This document shows, in pieces, positions 16,065 through 24,869 of a stretch of DNA of 45,698 nt. The notes below the pieces were generated by a model. That model had not been told where the DNA came from. It saw nothing but the letters and a program-made list of their open reading frames with translations, and searched no databases. The position numbers and the translations under genes were made by a program. The first letter of the stretch is position 1. Each line of letters opens with the position of its first letter. The stretch covers positions 1 through 45,698 of the forward strand of contig CAYYEF010000003.1 in NCBI GenBank assembly GCA_964470825.1. Direction: 5' to 3'. The DNA is from CAYYEF01 sp964470825 (GTDB lineage: Bacteria > Patescibacteriota > Minisyncoccia > Phycocordibacterales > JAACPR01).

Positions 16065-17807
16065 CTACAAAACCTCTACGATTCGCATACGAATTTCTTT
16101 TTTATTCATAAAATAAGATTCTTCTGGAATAACAGCAATAGTAATTTTTCTAGAACCAGTGATTTTTTCAGCTATTTTTCCATTATCAAAAAATTTAATA
16201 GCTGGCACTTCTAAGCCGCGTGAATTTTTAAAAATAATTTTCAAATGCTCTTTAGCTTTTCCAAAAATTTCACTACGATCATATTCAGTATCTTGAATTA
16301 GAAAAATTGGTTTTTCATTTCCAATTCCAAAAGGCGCTAAATTTTCTAGAGTTTTAAAAAAAACAGAATTCAACTCATCAACTTTTAAAAGTCCGTCTAC
16401 AATCAAAATCTTTTCTTCAATATTTTTATGAGTAACTTTTTCAGCAGCTTCTTCTAAGGCTTTCTCAAAATCAAAAACTCCTTTTTCAGAAATTACAAAA
16501 CCTCCAGCCATTTCATGACCACCAAAAGCAGGAATAATTTCACTTGAAACTTCTTTCATAACTTCTACAACATTTAAAGAACCATTTGAACGACAAGAGC
16601 CTTTAAACTCTGAACCTTCCCCTTTTCCCCAAAGAAAAACTGGAACATTATATTTATCCATAACATTATTAGCCACCAAACCTAAAAGCGAAGGTGACCA
16701 ATTTGGATTTCCTCTCACAATCACTTTTATTTTTTTCTGTAAATCAAGTTCCTCAAAATGTTTTTCTAAAATTTTGTGAATATCACGGGAAATTGCAGAT
16801 ACAGCACCCTTTCTATCATTATTTATTTTGGTTAAATGTTTTACAGCAATATCAGCCTCAATAGGACTATTTGTTGAAAGTAATTTAAAAGCAATTTCTG
16901 GCTCACCCATTCTTGAAGCAGCATTAATTTTTGGAGAAATTGAAAAACCAATATCATCTTCATTTAATAATTTTTGATTTAGTCTGGCATCTTTTAAAAG
17001 ACGAACCAATCCAACCCTAGGAGATTTTCGCAAAACCAATAATCCATATTTAGCTAGAACACGATTCTCACCAATAAGAGGTACCATGTCAGAGAGAGTA
17101 GCAATTCCTACCATATCAAGTAGCCACTTTTCCCATCCAATTGGAACTTTTTTAATTTCTTTATGATCAATTTCTCGACCACGAGCGAGCAAGGCTTGTA
17201 CTAATTTAAAAGCCACCCCACTACCACACAACATTTTTTCTGGATAATAACAATCTAATTGTTTTGGATTGATAATTGCAAAAGCTGGTGGAACTTCTCC
17301 CGGCACTTCATGATGATCAGTTATTATGACATCAACACCTGAATTCATCGCCTTTCTAACTTGTTCAATATCAGCAATCCCGCAATCAACAGTAATGATT
17401 AAATCAACTTTTTGCTCTATTAAATAATCAATCGCTCCGAAATTAATTCCAAAACCTTCTTTTGTTCTATGAGGAATATAGTTTATAAAATTATCAAAAC
17501 CAGTTTTCTTGAAAAAATCATGTAAAATAACTGCGGCTGGAATTCCATCAGCGTCATAATCACTATAAATACAAATCTTTTGGTTTTTTGACAAAGCTTC
17601 AAATATTCTACTTACAGCTTTATCCATATCCTTGAAAAGAAAAGGGTCATTTGAATGTTTCTCAAAATCAGGTGAAACAAAAGCCTCAACTTCTTTTTTA
17701 TCTTTTATATTAATATGAAAAAGATGACGTTTAACAAAATCAGAAAGACCGACAAAATGATTATCTAGTTCAACAGGAGGATTTTCTCTTAAGACAAATT
17801 TAACCAT
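16065..17807 (-). CDS. recJ: Single-stranded-DNA exonuclease RecJ
   Basis: 5'-3' exonuclease on single-stranded DNA, used in recombination and repair. DHH-superfamily motifs in order: IYSDYDADGIPAAV, ITVDCGIAD, ITDHHEVPGE, LCGSGVAFKL, then the DHHA1 part (FGGHEMAGGFVIS) and a C-terminal OB-like region (FGIGNEKPIF). About 580 aa, normal for the family. The first ATG (17816) overlaps a TATAAT box (17820-17815), so the true start is the ATG at 17807, 7 bases downstream of the box, giving a leaderless mRNA. Divergent from the HIT gene. Confidence 0.95.
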   Translation of the reverse strand: MVKFVLRENPPVELDNHFVGLSDFVKRHLFHINIKDKKEVEAFVSPDFEKHSNDPFLFKDMDKAVSRIFEALSKNQKICIYSDYDADGIPAAVILHDFFKKTGFDNFINYIPHRTKEGFGINFGAIDYLIEQKVDLIITVDCGIADIEQVRKAMNSGVDVIITDHHEVPGEVPPAFAIINPKQLDCYYPEKMLCGSGVAFKLVQALLARGREIDHKEIKKVPIGWEKWLLDMVGIATLSDMVPLIGENRVLAKYGLLVLRKSPRVGLVRLLKDARLNQKLLNEDDIGFSISPKINAASRMGEPEIAFKLLSTNSPIEADIAVKHLTKINNDRKGAVSAISRDIHKILEKHFEELDLQKKIKVIVRGNPNWSPSLLGLVANNVMDKYNVPVFLWGKGEGSEFKGSCRSNGSLNVVEVMKEVSSEIIPAFGGHEMAGGFVISEKGVFDFEKALEEAAEKVTHKNIEEKILIVDGLLKVDELNSVFFKTLENLAPFGIGNEKPIFLIQDTEYDRSEIFGKAKEHLKIIFKNSRGLEVPAIKFFDNGKIAEKITGSRKITIAVIPEESYFMNKKEIRMRIVEVL

Positions 17808-17814
17808 GGCTAGC

Positions 17815-17851
17815 ATTATAGCATGCTCTTAAAAACGGTTTTTGATACAAT
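17815..17851. promoter_or_regulatory. Divergent -10 boxes for recJ and the HIT gene
   Basis: Minus strand: TGC-TATAAT (17820-17815), an extended -10, with 7 bases to the recJ ATG. Plus strand: TACAAT (17846-17851), with 6 bases to the HIT ATG. Both would start transcription at or beside the ATG. Confidence 0.65.
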
Positions 17852-17857
17852 TTAGAC

Positions 17858-18268
17858 ATGAATAAAAAAACAATTTTTGAAAAAGTTATTAGTGGAGAAT
17901 TGCCTCATTATAAAGTTTATGAGGATGAAGAAACTTATGCTTTCTTAGATGCTTTTCCCTCATCTTATGGACATACTTTAGTTATACCTAAAAAACCATA
18001 TAAAAATATTTATGAGATACCGACAGATTTAGCTGGAAAAATTTTCCAAAATGTTCAGAAAATTTCAGTGGCTGTGAAGAAAGCAGTTGAGGCAGATGGA
18101 ATTAATATTGTTATGAATAATGAATCATCAGCAGGACAAATTGTTTTTCATGCCCATATTCATATCATTCCCCGTTTTGAAAACGATGGTGGATATCAAG
18201 GCAAGCGTTTAAATTATTCAGAGGGCAAAGCTCAAGAAATCGCCAATAAAATTATTGCCAATTTATAG
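17858..18268 (+). CDS. HIT family nucleotide hydrolase/transferase
   Basis: 136 aa. Histidine-triad motif VFHAHIHIIPR (His98, His100, His102), N-terminal IFEKVISGELPHYKVYEDE and GHTLVIPKKPYKNI. HIT proteins hydrolyse nucleoside phosphoramidates and adenylated or dinucleotide substrates; the specific substrate is not evident. The ATG lies 6 bases past a TACAAT box (leaderless). The 3' end is 2 bases from the convergent tpiA stop, with no terminator between. Confidence 0.93.
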   Translation: MNKKTIFEKVISGELPHYKVYEDEETYAFLDAFPSSYGHTLVIPKKPYKNIYEIPTDLAGKIFQNVQKISVAVKKAVEADGINIVMNNESSAGQIVFHAHIHIIPRFENDGGYQGKRLNYSEGKAQEIANKIIANL

Positions 18269-18270
18269 GA

Positions 18271-19050
18271 TTAAAGAGATTTTAAAATCTTTATAAAAAT
18301 ATAAGGATTCAAGCTTGCACGACCAATTAGTAAACCATCCACTTCACCTGACTCTATAAGTTTTTTAGCATTTTCCTCATCAACACTACCACCATAGATA
18401 ATTGGAATGCTCAAACCAATTTTTCGATCAAAGATTCCAACTAAAACTTTTTTAATAAAAAGATTCATTTGATGTAAATCATTAGACTCTACGGAATCAT
18501 GACCCTTACCTATTGCCCAGACAGGTTCATAAGCAATATACAGATTAGAAATATTTTTTTTATTAAATCCATCTAAGCTTTCAATAATTTGTCTTTCTAT
18601 AAAACGTAAGTAGTCTCCATTAACATCTCTTCGCTCTTCTCCAACACATAAAATAACCTTTAAACCTTTATCAATAGCTGTTTTTATTTTTTTAGAAATA
18701 ATATTGTTTGTTTCACCCAAAGAACGTCTTTCTGAATGGCCAACAATAACATACTCTGTCTTTAAATTTTTAATCATCTCAGCAGAAATTTCACCTGTAG
18801 ATTCCTGATTTATAGTAGATGATACATCTTGAGCACCAAATTTAAATTTATTACCTTTATATTTCATAGAAAAATCGGTAAGGTAAATATTTGGGGGGCA
18901 AATAACAATTTGATCTTTAACTTTTTTAAGATCAGCTTTTTTCAAAATAGAGAATATCTTGGTGGCCTCTTTTAAATTAACTGGGTTCATCTTCCAATTA
19001 GCAACAATAATTCTTTTTGAACTTTTTTTTGCAAATACTTTTTTAGACAT
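18271..19050 (-). CDS. tpiA: Triosephosphate isomerase
   Basis: Interconverts DHAP and glyceraldehyde-3-phosphate in glycolysis. NWKMN (Lys20), IVGHSERRS (His105), AYEPVWAIG (Glu175) and the phosphate loop IYGGSV / DGLLIGRASL are all present. 259 aa, with a 12-residue basic N-terminal extension before IIVANWKMN. The ATG lies 6 bases past TATAAT (19062-19057), which overlaps the stop of the upstream pilin-like gene, so tpiA has its own leaderless promoter at the end of the pilus operon. Confidence 0.97.
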   Translation of the reverse strand: MSKKVFAKKSSKRIIVANWKMNPVNLKEATKIFSILKKADLKKVKDQIVICPPNIYLTDFSMKYKGNKFKFGAQDVSSTINQESTGEISAEMIKNLKTEYVIVGHSERRSLGETNNIISKKIKTAIDKGLKVILCVGEERRDVNGDYLRFIERQIIESLDGFNKKNISNLYIAYEPVWAIGKGHDSVESNDLHQMNLFIKKVLVGIFDRKIGLSIPIIYGGSVDEENAKKLIESGEVDGLLIGRASLNPYIFIKILKSL

Positions 19051-19056
19051 GAAATA

Positions 19057-19062
19057 ATTATA
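19057..19062 (-). promoter_or_regulatory. -10 box of tpiA within the end of the upstream gene
   Basis: TATAAT on the minus strand, 6 bases before the tpiA ATG. Its TAA is also the stop codon of the gene at 19058-20548. Confidence 0.6.
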
Positions 19063-20548
19063 GCACTTCCTCCCAACTTATCATTTCATAACTTTCACTA
19101 GTCAATGGGAAGTATGGTGGTGGATTATATAGGAAATTAGAATCATATTGTATTTGCCTGTTTGTATATCCTGTATTATCAGAATATGCGAATCCATAAC
19201 GATTTTTTGATGCAATCATTCCATATAAAGTTAGAGAGTTTTTTACATGATTAGATGAACAACCAGGATAAGTATTGCCACTTTGAATGTATGAGGGTCT
19301 ATAGTAAAAACGGCCTATCCTTCCATTCTGTGCGATTAGAGCAGCATCAATCCTTAGATTATTTTCACTAAACAAACCTGTTGTAATGTCTTTTTGTGCG
19401 ATTAGAGCAATAGAATCACTTCCCTCATAATTTGAGTAAAGCAGATTATTATTAACAATAATATTTTTTCTGTTAGAAGAAATATCAGGAAATTTTCCTG
19501 CTGCAATTGTGATTCTAGCACCATTAATTTTACCCTCTACCCAAATATTATCTTCCGCAAAAATAACTCCATTTGCAGGAAATGAAAAATTACCTTCTAA
19601 AGATTCTGTTTTTATAGACCAGGTTCCCCACCCATCTTGATTAGAAACATTTTGACAACTTGGATCTGGAACATTTTCAAGAGCAGTAACCTTATACAAA
19701 TCAAAAGTATCATTTTCTTTTAATACAATTTTATAACCAAGCGCCCCGGATTCACTTAAATAATGTCCGCCATTTTGTGCTAAATCTTTTAAAGCTGAAA
19801 GATCATTAGTTAAACCAGCAAAATCAATTGAAGGAACTGGAAAATCTCTACCAGCCATAAAGATATCTGATCTGTTTGGTAACTCAGATGGTGGTAAAGG
19901 ATCAATTGGATTAACGTGAGTATGAACTCCAAATTCCTCAATGCCGCCATGATCAGGATCATCATAAGTTTCTCTAGCACTCGTTACTAGGTTATGCGCA
20001 ATACCATCAAACCTAATTCCTCCATTCGAATGAATTGGTCCGAAGACTTCTGTACCTTGTCCAAAACGTAAATCAGAATCAGAAGCAAAAGCAAATTTAG
20101 CAAAAGAAGGTTTAGCAAACCTTACCCTAATTGTTTTTGTTAGAGCAGGCCTATCATTAAGGAAACCGGTAGATTCTACTGTTAAGAAATTTGATTCATT
20201 GCTTGGCGGAATAATTGTTAGAGAAAACGTACCTATAACATTACCATTTGAATCAGAAAAATCATGTAAATATGGACCAGTAGAAGTTCCTTGACCATCA
20301 TAAAAATCGTTTGGGTTATGAGCTAAATGCCAACGATAATATTCAATACCGGACTCTGCAATGTGGAAGGCTTGTTCTTTATCTAACAAATCTCTAGAGG
20401 TTTTAAAGACTATTCCAAACCAAGAAGTAAGGGCTACGATTATAGAAATAGCAATTACACTAAAAATTAAAGTGCTGGTTAGAATAATCCCCTTTCTTTT
20501 ATTTAAGATTTCTATATTTTTATTCCTTTTTAAAAAAGCATTATTCAT
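19058..20548 (-). CDS. PilX-like pilus assembly protein
   Basis: 496 aa. The N-terminus resembles PilX-type minor pilins: KRKGIILTSTLIFSVIAISI followed by a long helix with EQAFHIAESGIEYYRWHLAH, a hallmark of PilX/GspK-like proteins. There is no Glu5 after the predicted cleavage Gly (G-IILTSTL), so processing is non-standard or absent. The large C-terminal part is rich in beta-strand-like and Asn/Ser segments (ANGVIFAEDNIWVEGKINGA), like surface modules of Gram-positive and CPR pilins. Last gene of the pilus operon, 1 base after the preceding gene. Role in pilus tip or priming inferred. Confidence 0.8.
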   Translation of the reverse strand: MNNAFLKRNKNIEILNKRKGIILTSTLIFSVIAISIIVALTSWFGIVFKTSRDLLDKEQAFHIAESGIEYYRWHLAHNPNDFYDGQGTSTGPYLHDFSDSNGNVIGTFSLTIIPPSNESNFLTVESTGFLNDRPALTKTIRVRFAKPSFAKFAFASDSDLRFGQGTEVFGPIHSNGGIRFDGIAHNLVTSARETYDDPDHGGIEEFGVHTHVNPIDPLPPSELPNRSDIFMAGRDFPVPSIDFAGLTNDLSALKDLAQNGGHYLSESGALGYKIVLKENDTFDLYKVTALENVPDPSCQNVSNQDGWGTWSIKTESLEGNFSFPANGVIFAEDNIWVEGKINGARITIAAGKFPDISSNRKNIIVNNNLLYSNYEGSDSIALIAQKDITTGLFSENNLRIDAALIAQNGRIGRFYYRPSYIQSGNTYPGCSSNHVKNSLTLYGMIASKNRYGFAYSDNTGYTNRQIQYDSNFLYNPPPYFPLTSESYEMISWEEVL

Positions 20549-20549
20549 T

Positions 20550-21161
20550 TTATCTATTGTCTTTTAAATTTCTAATTGAAACTTGGGTCTGAGCAATCAT
20601 GGGCGCAGGATCTTTATAAGGATCGTTATCTATTTTTAAAGTAATCTTAATCAATCTTACGTCTGAAGGATTAATTGGAAAAATAAGCGGGATAGTTGAT
20701 GTTGATCCATAATAATTAGAATCGTAATACTCAAAAATATTTTCTGAGAGAACACTATGAACAACCTGACTTATTTGTTCATTATTTAAATCATAATAAT
20801 TAGAATCACCCTCTGGTTTTATTACACCTTTTTTAAAAATATTTCCATCTAAAAAATACCTTACTCTTTCTATTTTTTGATCTTCATCAATATTGCTATA
20901 AAAAATAAGAGTAGAAGTTCCGGCTTGTTCTATTGGATATGCACCCCCTTGAGATGAAACTGCGCCACGAACTTCATTTACAAAAGGTTTAATAATTTTT
21001 TTTGCTTCATACTGATTATTGATACCAGTTTGAATGACTCTATTTAAAGAAAAAATATTTGATTGAAAAGCACCAATCGCACCAACAATAACAGTTAAAA
21101 TTGTCACAGTGATAACTATTTCAGGTAAAGTATATCCTTTTGTAAAATTTCTATTTATCAT
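20550..21161 (-). CDS. Type IV pilin-like protein (prepilin)
   Basis: 203 aa. Class III prepilin signal: short basic leader MINRNFTKG, cleavage before YTLPEIVITVTILTVIVGAI with Glu5, then the N-terminal hydrophobic helix. The rest is a pilin-like globular domain (NNQYEAKKIIKPFVNEVRGA). The tail LIKITLKIDNDP resembles PilW/GspJ-type minor pilins. Its ATG overlaps the stop of the preceding gene by 4 bases, so the two are translationally coupled. Confidence 0.85.
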   Translation of the reverse strand: MINRNFTKGYTLPEIVITVTILTVIVGAIGAFQSNIFSLNRVIQTGINNQYEAKKIIKPFVNEVRGAVSSQGGAYPIEQAGTSTLIFYSNIDEDQKIERVRYFLDGNIFKKGVIKPEGDSNYYDLNNEQISQVVHSVLSENIFEYYDSNYYGSTSTIPLIFPINPSDVRLIKITLKIDNDPYKDPAPMIAQTQVSIRNLKDNR

Positions 21162-22957
21162 GGCGTCATAACGGCATTATACATTTGCCAAGAATTATTA
21201 ATTTGGATGTTTTCAACAGAATATGTTGAGTATCCATCCCTTGTAATATCAAGAGAGTAATTTCCACCAGATAAACCCTGGAACAAAACTTGGCCGAGTG
21301 GATTACATCCTGTTGTATATGTGAAAGCAATATTACTCAATTCAGGAGTAACTGAAGAATCATTGCTATTCATAAATATTTTATATCTTAAATATCTAAT
21401 ACCTTGATGTGCATTAGAGATTGATTGCCCTGAATTAGAGTAGTAAGTATTTGAGGTGCCATCTGGTCCAACAAAATTCCAAGTAGTTGTAGCAGTTAAA
21501 ATTTCATTTGTTGCAATCTGCATCCTAATACTTGTGCCATAAGGTTGATCTACGTTTTCCCAACTAAATGATGTGAGATTTGATTCAACACCAAAATCAA
21601 AAGTAGATGATATTAACTCACCCTGAGAAACATAGTTGTCCCCTAATTTTCTTAGACGAATAATACCTCCAACTTCTGAATTTTCAATTCCGCCATCTTG
21701 TATAAAATATTTTTTAGCATCAACAAAATTATCCTGTCCATCTCCAAGAGACCAGTCTGTTTGATATACAAAACCCTTTCCTGTAACAAGAGTACTGGTA
21801 TTATTTGTAGAACTTTTAATTTTTACATAAGCATCAGATAAAGGTAGGCCTGTTTGCCCATCAGTCACTTGAACTAAAAGGGAGTTTGGATTGGCAGGTT
21901 TAAGAATTAAATCAATATTTTGTTCATTATTTGGATTTAAGACCAAAGGAAATAAGTTACTTGAACCAGCCAAATCAAAAGAGTTATCTAAAATTTCAAA
22001 TAAATAATTATCCCACTCAAGTCCAACAATATCTCTTATGCCTGAAGCGTCGGTTGTTTTATTTTTATCATATTTTAAAACCCCTTCTCCAATAGTCTTA
22101 GAGCCGAATATTCTGAAATCAACATTTGAAACAGGGGCACAAATATCATTCTTAGTATTTACAGATAAATTACTTAACTTATCTATAAAAAAACTTAATT
22201 GGGTAATTTGTCCAGAAATAACCGTTGCGTCTGGTTTATTTGGATTTAAGACCTCAGATATAGAATGTGTTGAATCAGTTGAATAACCATCTTTGGTTAC
22301 AGTTATTTTATATGCGTTTGTGCCAGTAGGAGCATTTACTATTTGAAATAGTCCGCTCAAATTAGTGGTTTCATCAATATCAATAGTTGAACTACCTTGA
22401 TTATTTAATATATTAATATTTGCTCCAGAGATTGCATTTCCATTTGCATCAAAAACTCTTACAAACAAAGCGCCATTATTTCCTTCTGTTTCCAAAGACT
22501 GTGGTGAGACTCGAGTAACATATTTAATTTCTTCCGGATAATTACAGTTCTCACACTTTAAAATAAATTCAATAATTTTATAATCAGCTGGAGAAGTATC
22601 ATTTGGATTACCCCCAATTTGCCCATCAAAAGGATCATCTATATCTTGAATACTGGCGGTTACATCAAAAGAAATTCCATCTCTAATTATTTTCTGCACC
22701 CTAGGAATTGAACCTGATGGAATTCCATCAATAATTCCGACTTGGACATAAGGTAAATTTCTGACTATTTCTATTTGTTCATTTGCAATATTTGCAGCAA
22801 GAGTTTTTGTTTTTAAAACACTTAAAACTTTTAATATTTGAGTGAAGCCGCCATAGATTGAAACTGCCACAAGCAAAAAAATACTTACTGAGATTATTGT
22901 CTCAATAAGACCAAAACCTTTTTTATATTTTAAAGTTCTTTTAATAGAAAAAAACAT
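21158..22957 (-). CDS. Large minor pilin with carboxypeptidase-regulatory-like domains
   Basis: 599 aa, three to four times a normal minor pilin. The prepilin signal KKG-FGLIETIISVSIF has Glu5 and the usual helix with NEQIEIVRNLPYVQVG. It is followed by beta-sandwich modules: about 160-250 (GALFVRVFDANGNAISGANI, then KDGYSTDSTH), about 330-400 (NSLLVQVTDGQTGLPLSDAY), a middle domain about 420-540, and a final decayed repeat (LSGGNYSLDITRDGYSTYSV). Such modules are carboxypeptidase regulatory/Ig-like folds often found in adhesins. A pilus-tip adhesin is the likeliest role (inference). Part of the pilB-pilC operon. Confidence 0.82.
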   Translation of the reverse strand: MFFSIKRTLKYKKGFGLIETIISVSIFLLVAVSIYGGFTQILKVLSVLKTKTLAANIANEQIEIVRNLPYVQVGIIDGIPSGSIPRVQKIIRDGISFDVTASIQDIDDPFDGQIGGNPNDTSPADYKIIEFILKCENCNYPEEIKYVTRVSPQSLETEGNNGALFVRVFDANGNAISGANINILNNQGSSTIDIDETTNLSGLFQIVNAPTGTNAYKITVTKDGYSTDSTHSISEVLNPNKPDATVISGQITQLSFFIDKLSNLSVNTKNDICAPVSNVDFRIFGSKTIGEGVLKYDKNKTTDASGIRDIVGLEWDNYLFEILDNSFDLAGSSNLFPLVLNPNNEQNIDLILKPANPNSLLVQVTDGQTGLPLSDAYVKIKSSTNNTSTLVTGKGFVYQTDWSLGDGQDNFVDAKKYFIQDGGIENSEVGGIIRLRKLGDNYVSQGELISSTFDFGVESNLTSFSWENVDQPYGTSIRMQIATNEILTATTTWNFVGPDGTSNTYYSNSGQSISNAHQGIRYLRYKIFMNSNDSSVTPELSNIAFTYTTGCNPLGQVLFQGLSGGNYSLDITRDGYSTYSVENIQINNSWQMYNAVMTP

Positions 22958-23010
22958 TACAACTTTATTTTATCTCTTTTCAAATGTTTTGGAAATTACT
23001 TTATAAGATT

Positions 23011-23634
23011 TTAGAAAAGAGATTCTGGTTTATTAATTTCTTTTAGTAAAAAATCAACTCCTTCAAAATCTTTTTTCAAATCATTCATCATGTTGTTATT
23101 GTATACTGCCACTGCTGGATGATATAAAGGAAGAACAAAAACTTTTCCAAAAGAAAATTGGGCTTCAAAACTTTTACCATGAATTTTACTAATAGAATCA
23201 AATTGTTTATCAAGACCATATCTTTTCATAATATATTCCATTGAAAAACGACCGAGTGTCACAATAATTTTTGGTTTGATAATTTCAATCTGCCTATCTA
23301 AAAAAGGAGCATAAAGATCAATTTCTTCTGGCTTCGGATCTCTATTATTAGTCGGTCTATCTTTTACTATATTTGTAATGTAAACATCTTTTCTATTTAG
23401 TTTTATATGAGCTAATAAAGAATCTAGTACTTGTCCCGATCTTCCGCAAAAAGGTCTACCGGTGGCGGCTTCATTTTTACCTGGAGCCTCACCAATAAAA
23501 ACAATTTCAGTATCGTGAGAACCTTCTCCAATTACAGGATATGCATTATTTTTTATTCTTTCTTCGTACAGAGGAGATTGGGCAAGATTCCAGACCTCAT
23601 CTCTTATTTCCTTCAACTTTTCAGATTTAGACAT
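23011..23634 (-). CDS. Uracil-DNA glycosylase, family 4-like, without Fe-S cysteines
   Basis: Removes uracil from DNA. Motif 1 is FIGEAPGKNEAATGRPFCGRSG-type (about 41-60), then VYITNIVKDRPTNNRDPKP and the catalytic-side LPLYHPAVAVYN. Family-4 enzymes hold a 4Fe-4S cluster with four Cys; here none of those is present (the only Cys is in PFCGRSG), and the usual VKCRPP reads VKDRPT. ATG 23634 is chosen over an upstream TTG (23655) that would overlap pilC; it leaves 7 bases after the pilC stop. About 207 aa. It lies within the pilus operon, which may link repair to DNA uptake (inference). Confidence 0.88.
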   Translation of the reverse strand: MSKSEKLKEIRDEVWNLAQSPLYEERIKNNAYPVIGEGSHDTEIVFIGEAPGKNEAATGRPFCGRSGQVLDSLLAHIKLNRKDVYITNIVKDRPTNNRDPKPEEIDLYAPFLDRQIEIIKPKIIVTLGRFSMEYIMKRYGLDKQFDSISKIHGKSFEAQFSFGKVFVLPLYHPAVAVYNNNMMNDLKKDFEGVDFLLKEINKPESLF

Positions 23635-23641
23635 GTAATAA

Positions 23642-24865
23642 CTATATCTTATCAACCAAACTATACATAGGAGAAATCATTGAAATCGCAAAAAATCCAA
23701 CAATAGCACCAACAATAATCATCAAAAACGGTTCGACAATTGTAGAAAGATTTTTTGTTTTTTGTTCAACTTCTGATTCATAAAATGATGCGACTTTTAG
23801 AAGCATGGGTGCTAATTCACCTGTTTCTTCACCAACCGCAATCATTTCTGCAACAAAAATTGGGTACAAATGTATATTTTCTCCAAAGACTTTTGAAATC
23901 GGTAATCCTATTTGAATATTTTTTTCAGCCTTAATTAAAACTTCTTTATAATATGAGTTTTGGACAACATCCTTAACAATTTGCAAAGCTCGAACAAAAG
24001 GCACGCCAGCGGACAAAAGTGAAGCTAAAGTTCTAGTAGTTCTTGCGGAATTAATTTCTTTTACCATTTCTGAGATCATTGGAATATGTAATAAGACCGT
24101 ATCAAAAAACCTTTTTCCAGTTGATGATTTTCCAAAAAGATAAATTAGGAGAGATGATACAATAATTATTAAAACTGAAATTATTGCATTATTTTTAATA
24201 AAATCACTAAGCCCAATTATAAATTGAGTGGAAGCAGGTAATTCAATATTCAACTCTGAAAATGTCTTTGTTAGTGTTGGCACAATATAAAGCAACATAA
24301 ATACACCGATAACAATCATTGCCCCGAGAATCACACCAGGATACACCATTGCACCCTTTATTTTTTTATTCAAAGCATACTGCTTTTCCATCTGATCCGA
24401 AACAACATTCAAAGAATCAACAAGGTTTCCCGACTCTTCTCCAGACTGAACCATTGAAATAACTAGCGTTGAAAAAACTTCTGGATAGTTTTTTAAACAT
24501 TCAGATAAAGAACTTCCTTTTTTAATTTTTTCATTTATTTCAGATACAATTCTTTTTAATTTTTGATTTGCTGTTTGTCTTTCAGTAATAGTTAAAGCTC
24601 TTGAAAGAGAGAGTCCTGCATCAATCATGGCTCCTAAATTTCTAATGAAAATAATCTTTTCATAGGTAGAAACTCTTCCTATTTTTAATATCTTAGAAAA
24701 GATAAATTTAATGTTTTTTTTGTTAAGGGTCTCAGCATGAATTAATGACAACCCTTCATTTTTTAAATCTTTTCTTAAAATAAACTCATCTGCAGCAAAA
24801 CGTACACCGGTTTTAACTTCTCCATTTTTATCTATTGCTTTATATTCAAATTGAATTTCACTCAT
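23642..24865 (-). CDS. pilC: Type IV pilus inner-membrane platform protein PilC/GspF
   Basis: 407 aa, the usual length. FEYKAIDKNGEVKTG at the N-terminus, then two GspF domains (about 70-195, FIRNLGAMIDAGLSLSRAL; about 270-400, TRTLASLLSAGVPFVRALQI), each followed by transmembrane helices (about 170-195, 220-245, 375-400). AVGEETGELAPMLLKVA and VEPFLMIIVGAIVGF are hallmarks. It connects the PilB ATPase to the growing pilus. It starts 4 bases after pilB. Confidence 0.95.
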   Translation of the reverse strand: MSEIQFEYKAIDKNGEVKTGVRFAADEFILRKDLKNEGLSLIHAETLNKKNIKFIFSKILKIGRVSTYEKIIFIRNLGAMIDAGLSLSRALTITERQTANQKLKRIVSEINEKIKKGSSLSECLKNYPEVFSTLVISMVQSGEESGNLVDSLNVVSDQMEKQYALNKKIKGAMVYPGVILGAMIVIGVFMLLYIVPTLTKTFSELNIELPASTQFIIGLSDFIKNNAIISVLIIIVSSLLIYLFGKSSTGKRFFDTVLLHIPMISEMVKEINSARTTRTLASLLSAGVPFVRALQIVKDVVQNSYYKEVLIKAEKNIQIGLPISKVFGENIHLYPIFVAEMIAVGEETGELAPMLLKVASFYESEVEQKTKNLSTIVEPFLMIIVGAIVGFFAISMISPMYSLVDKI

Positions 24866-24869
24866 AAAA

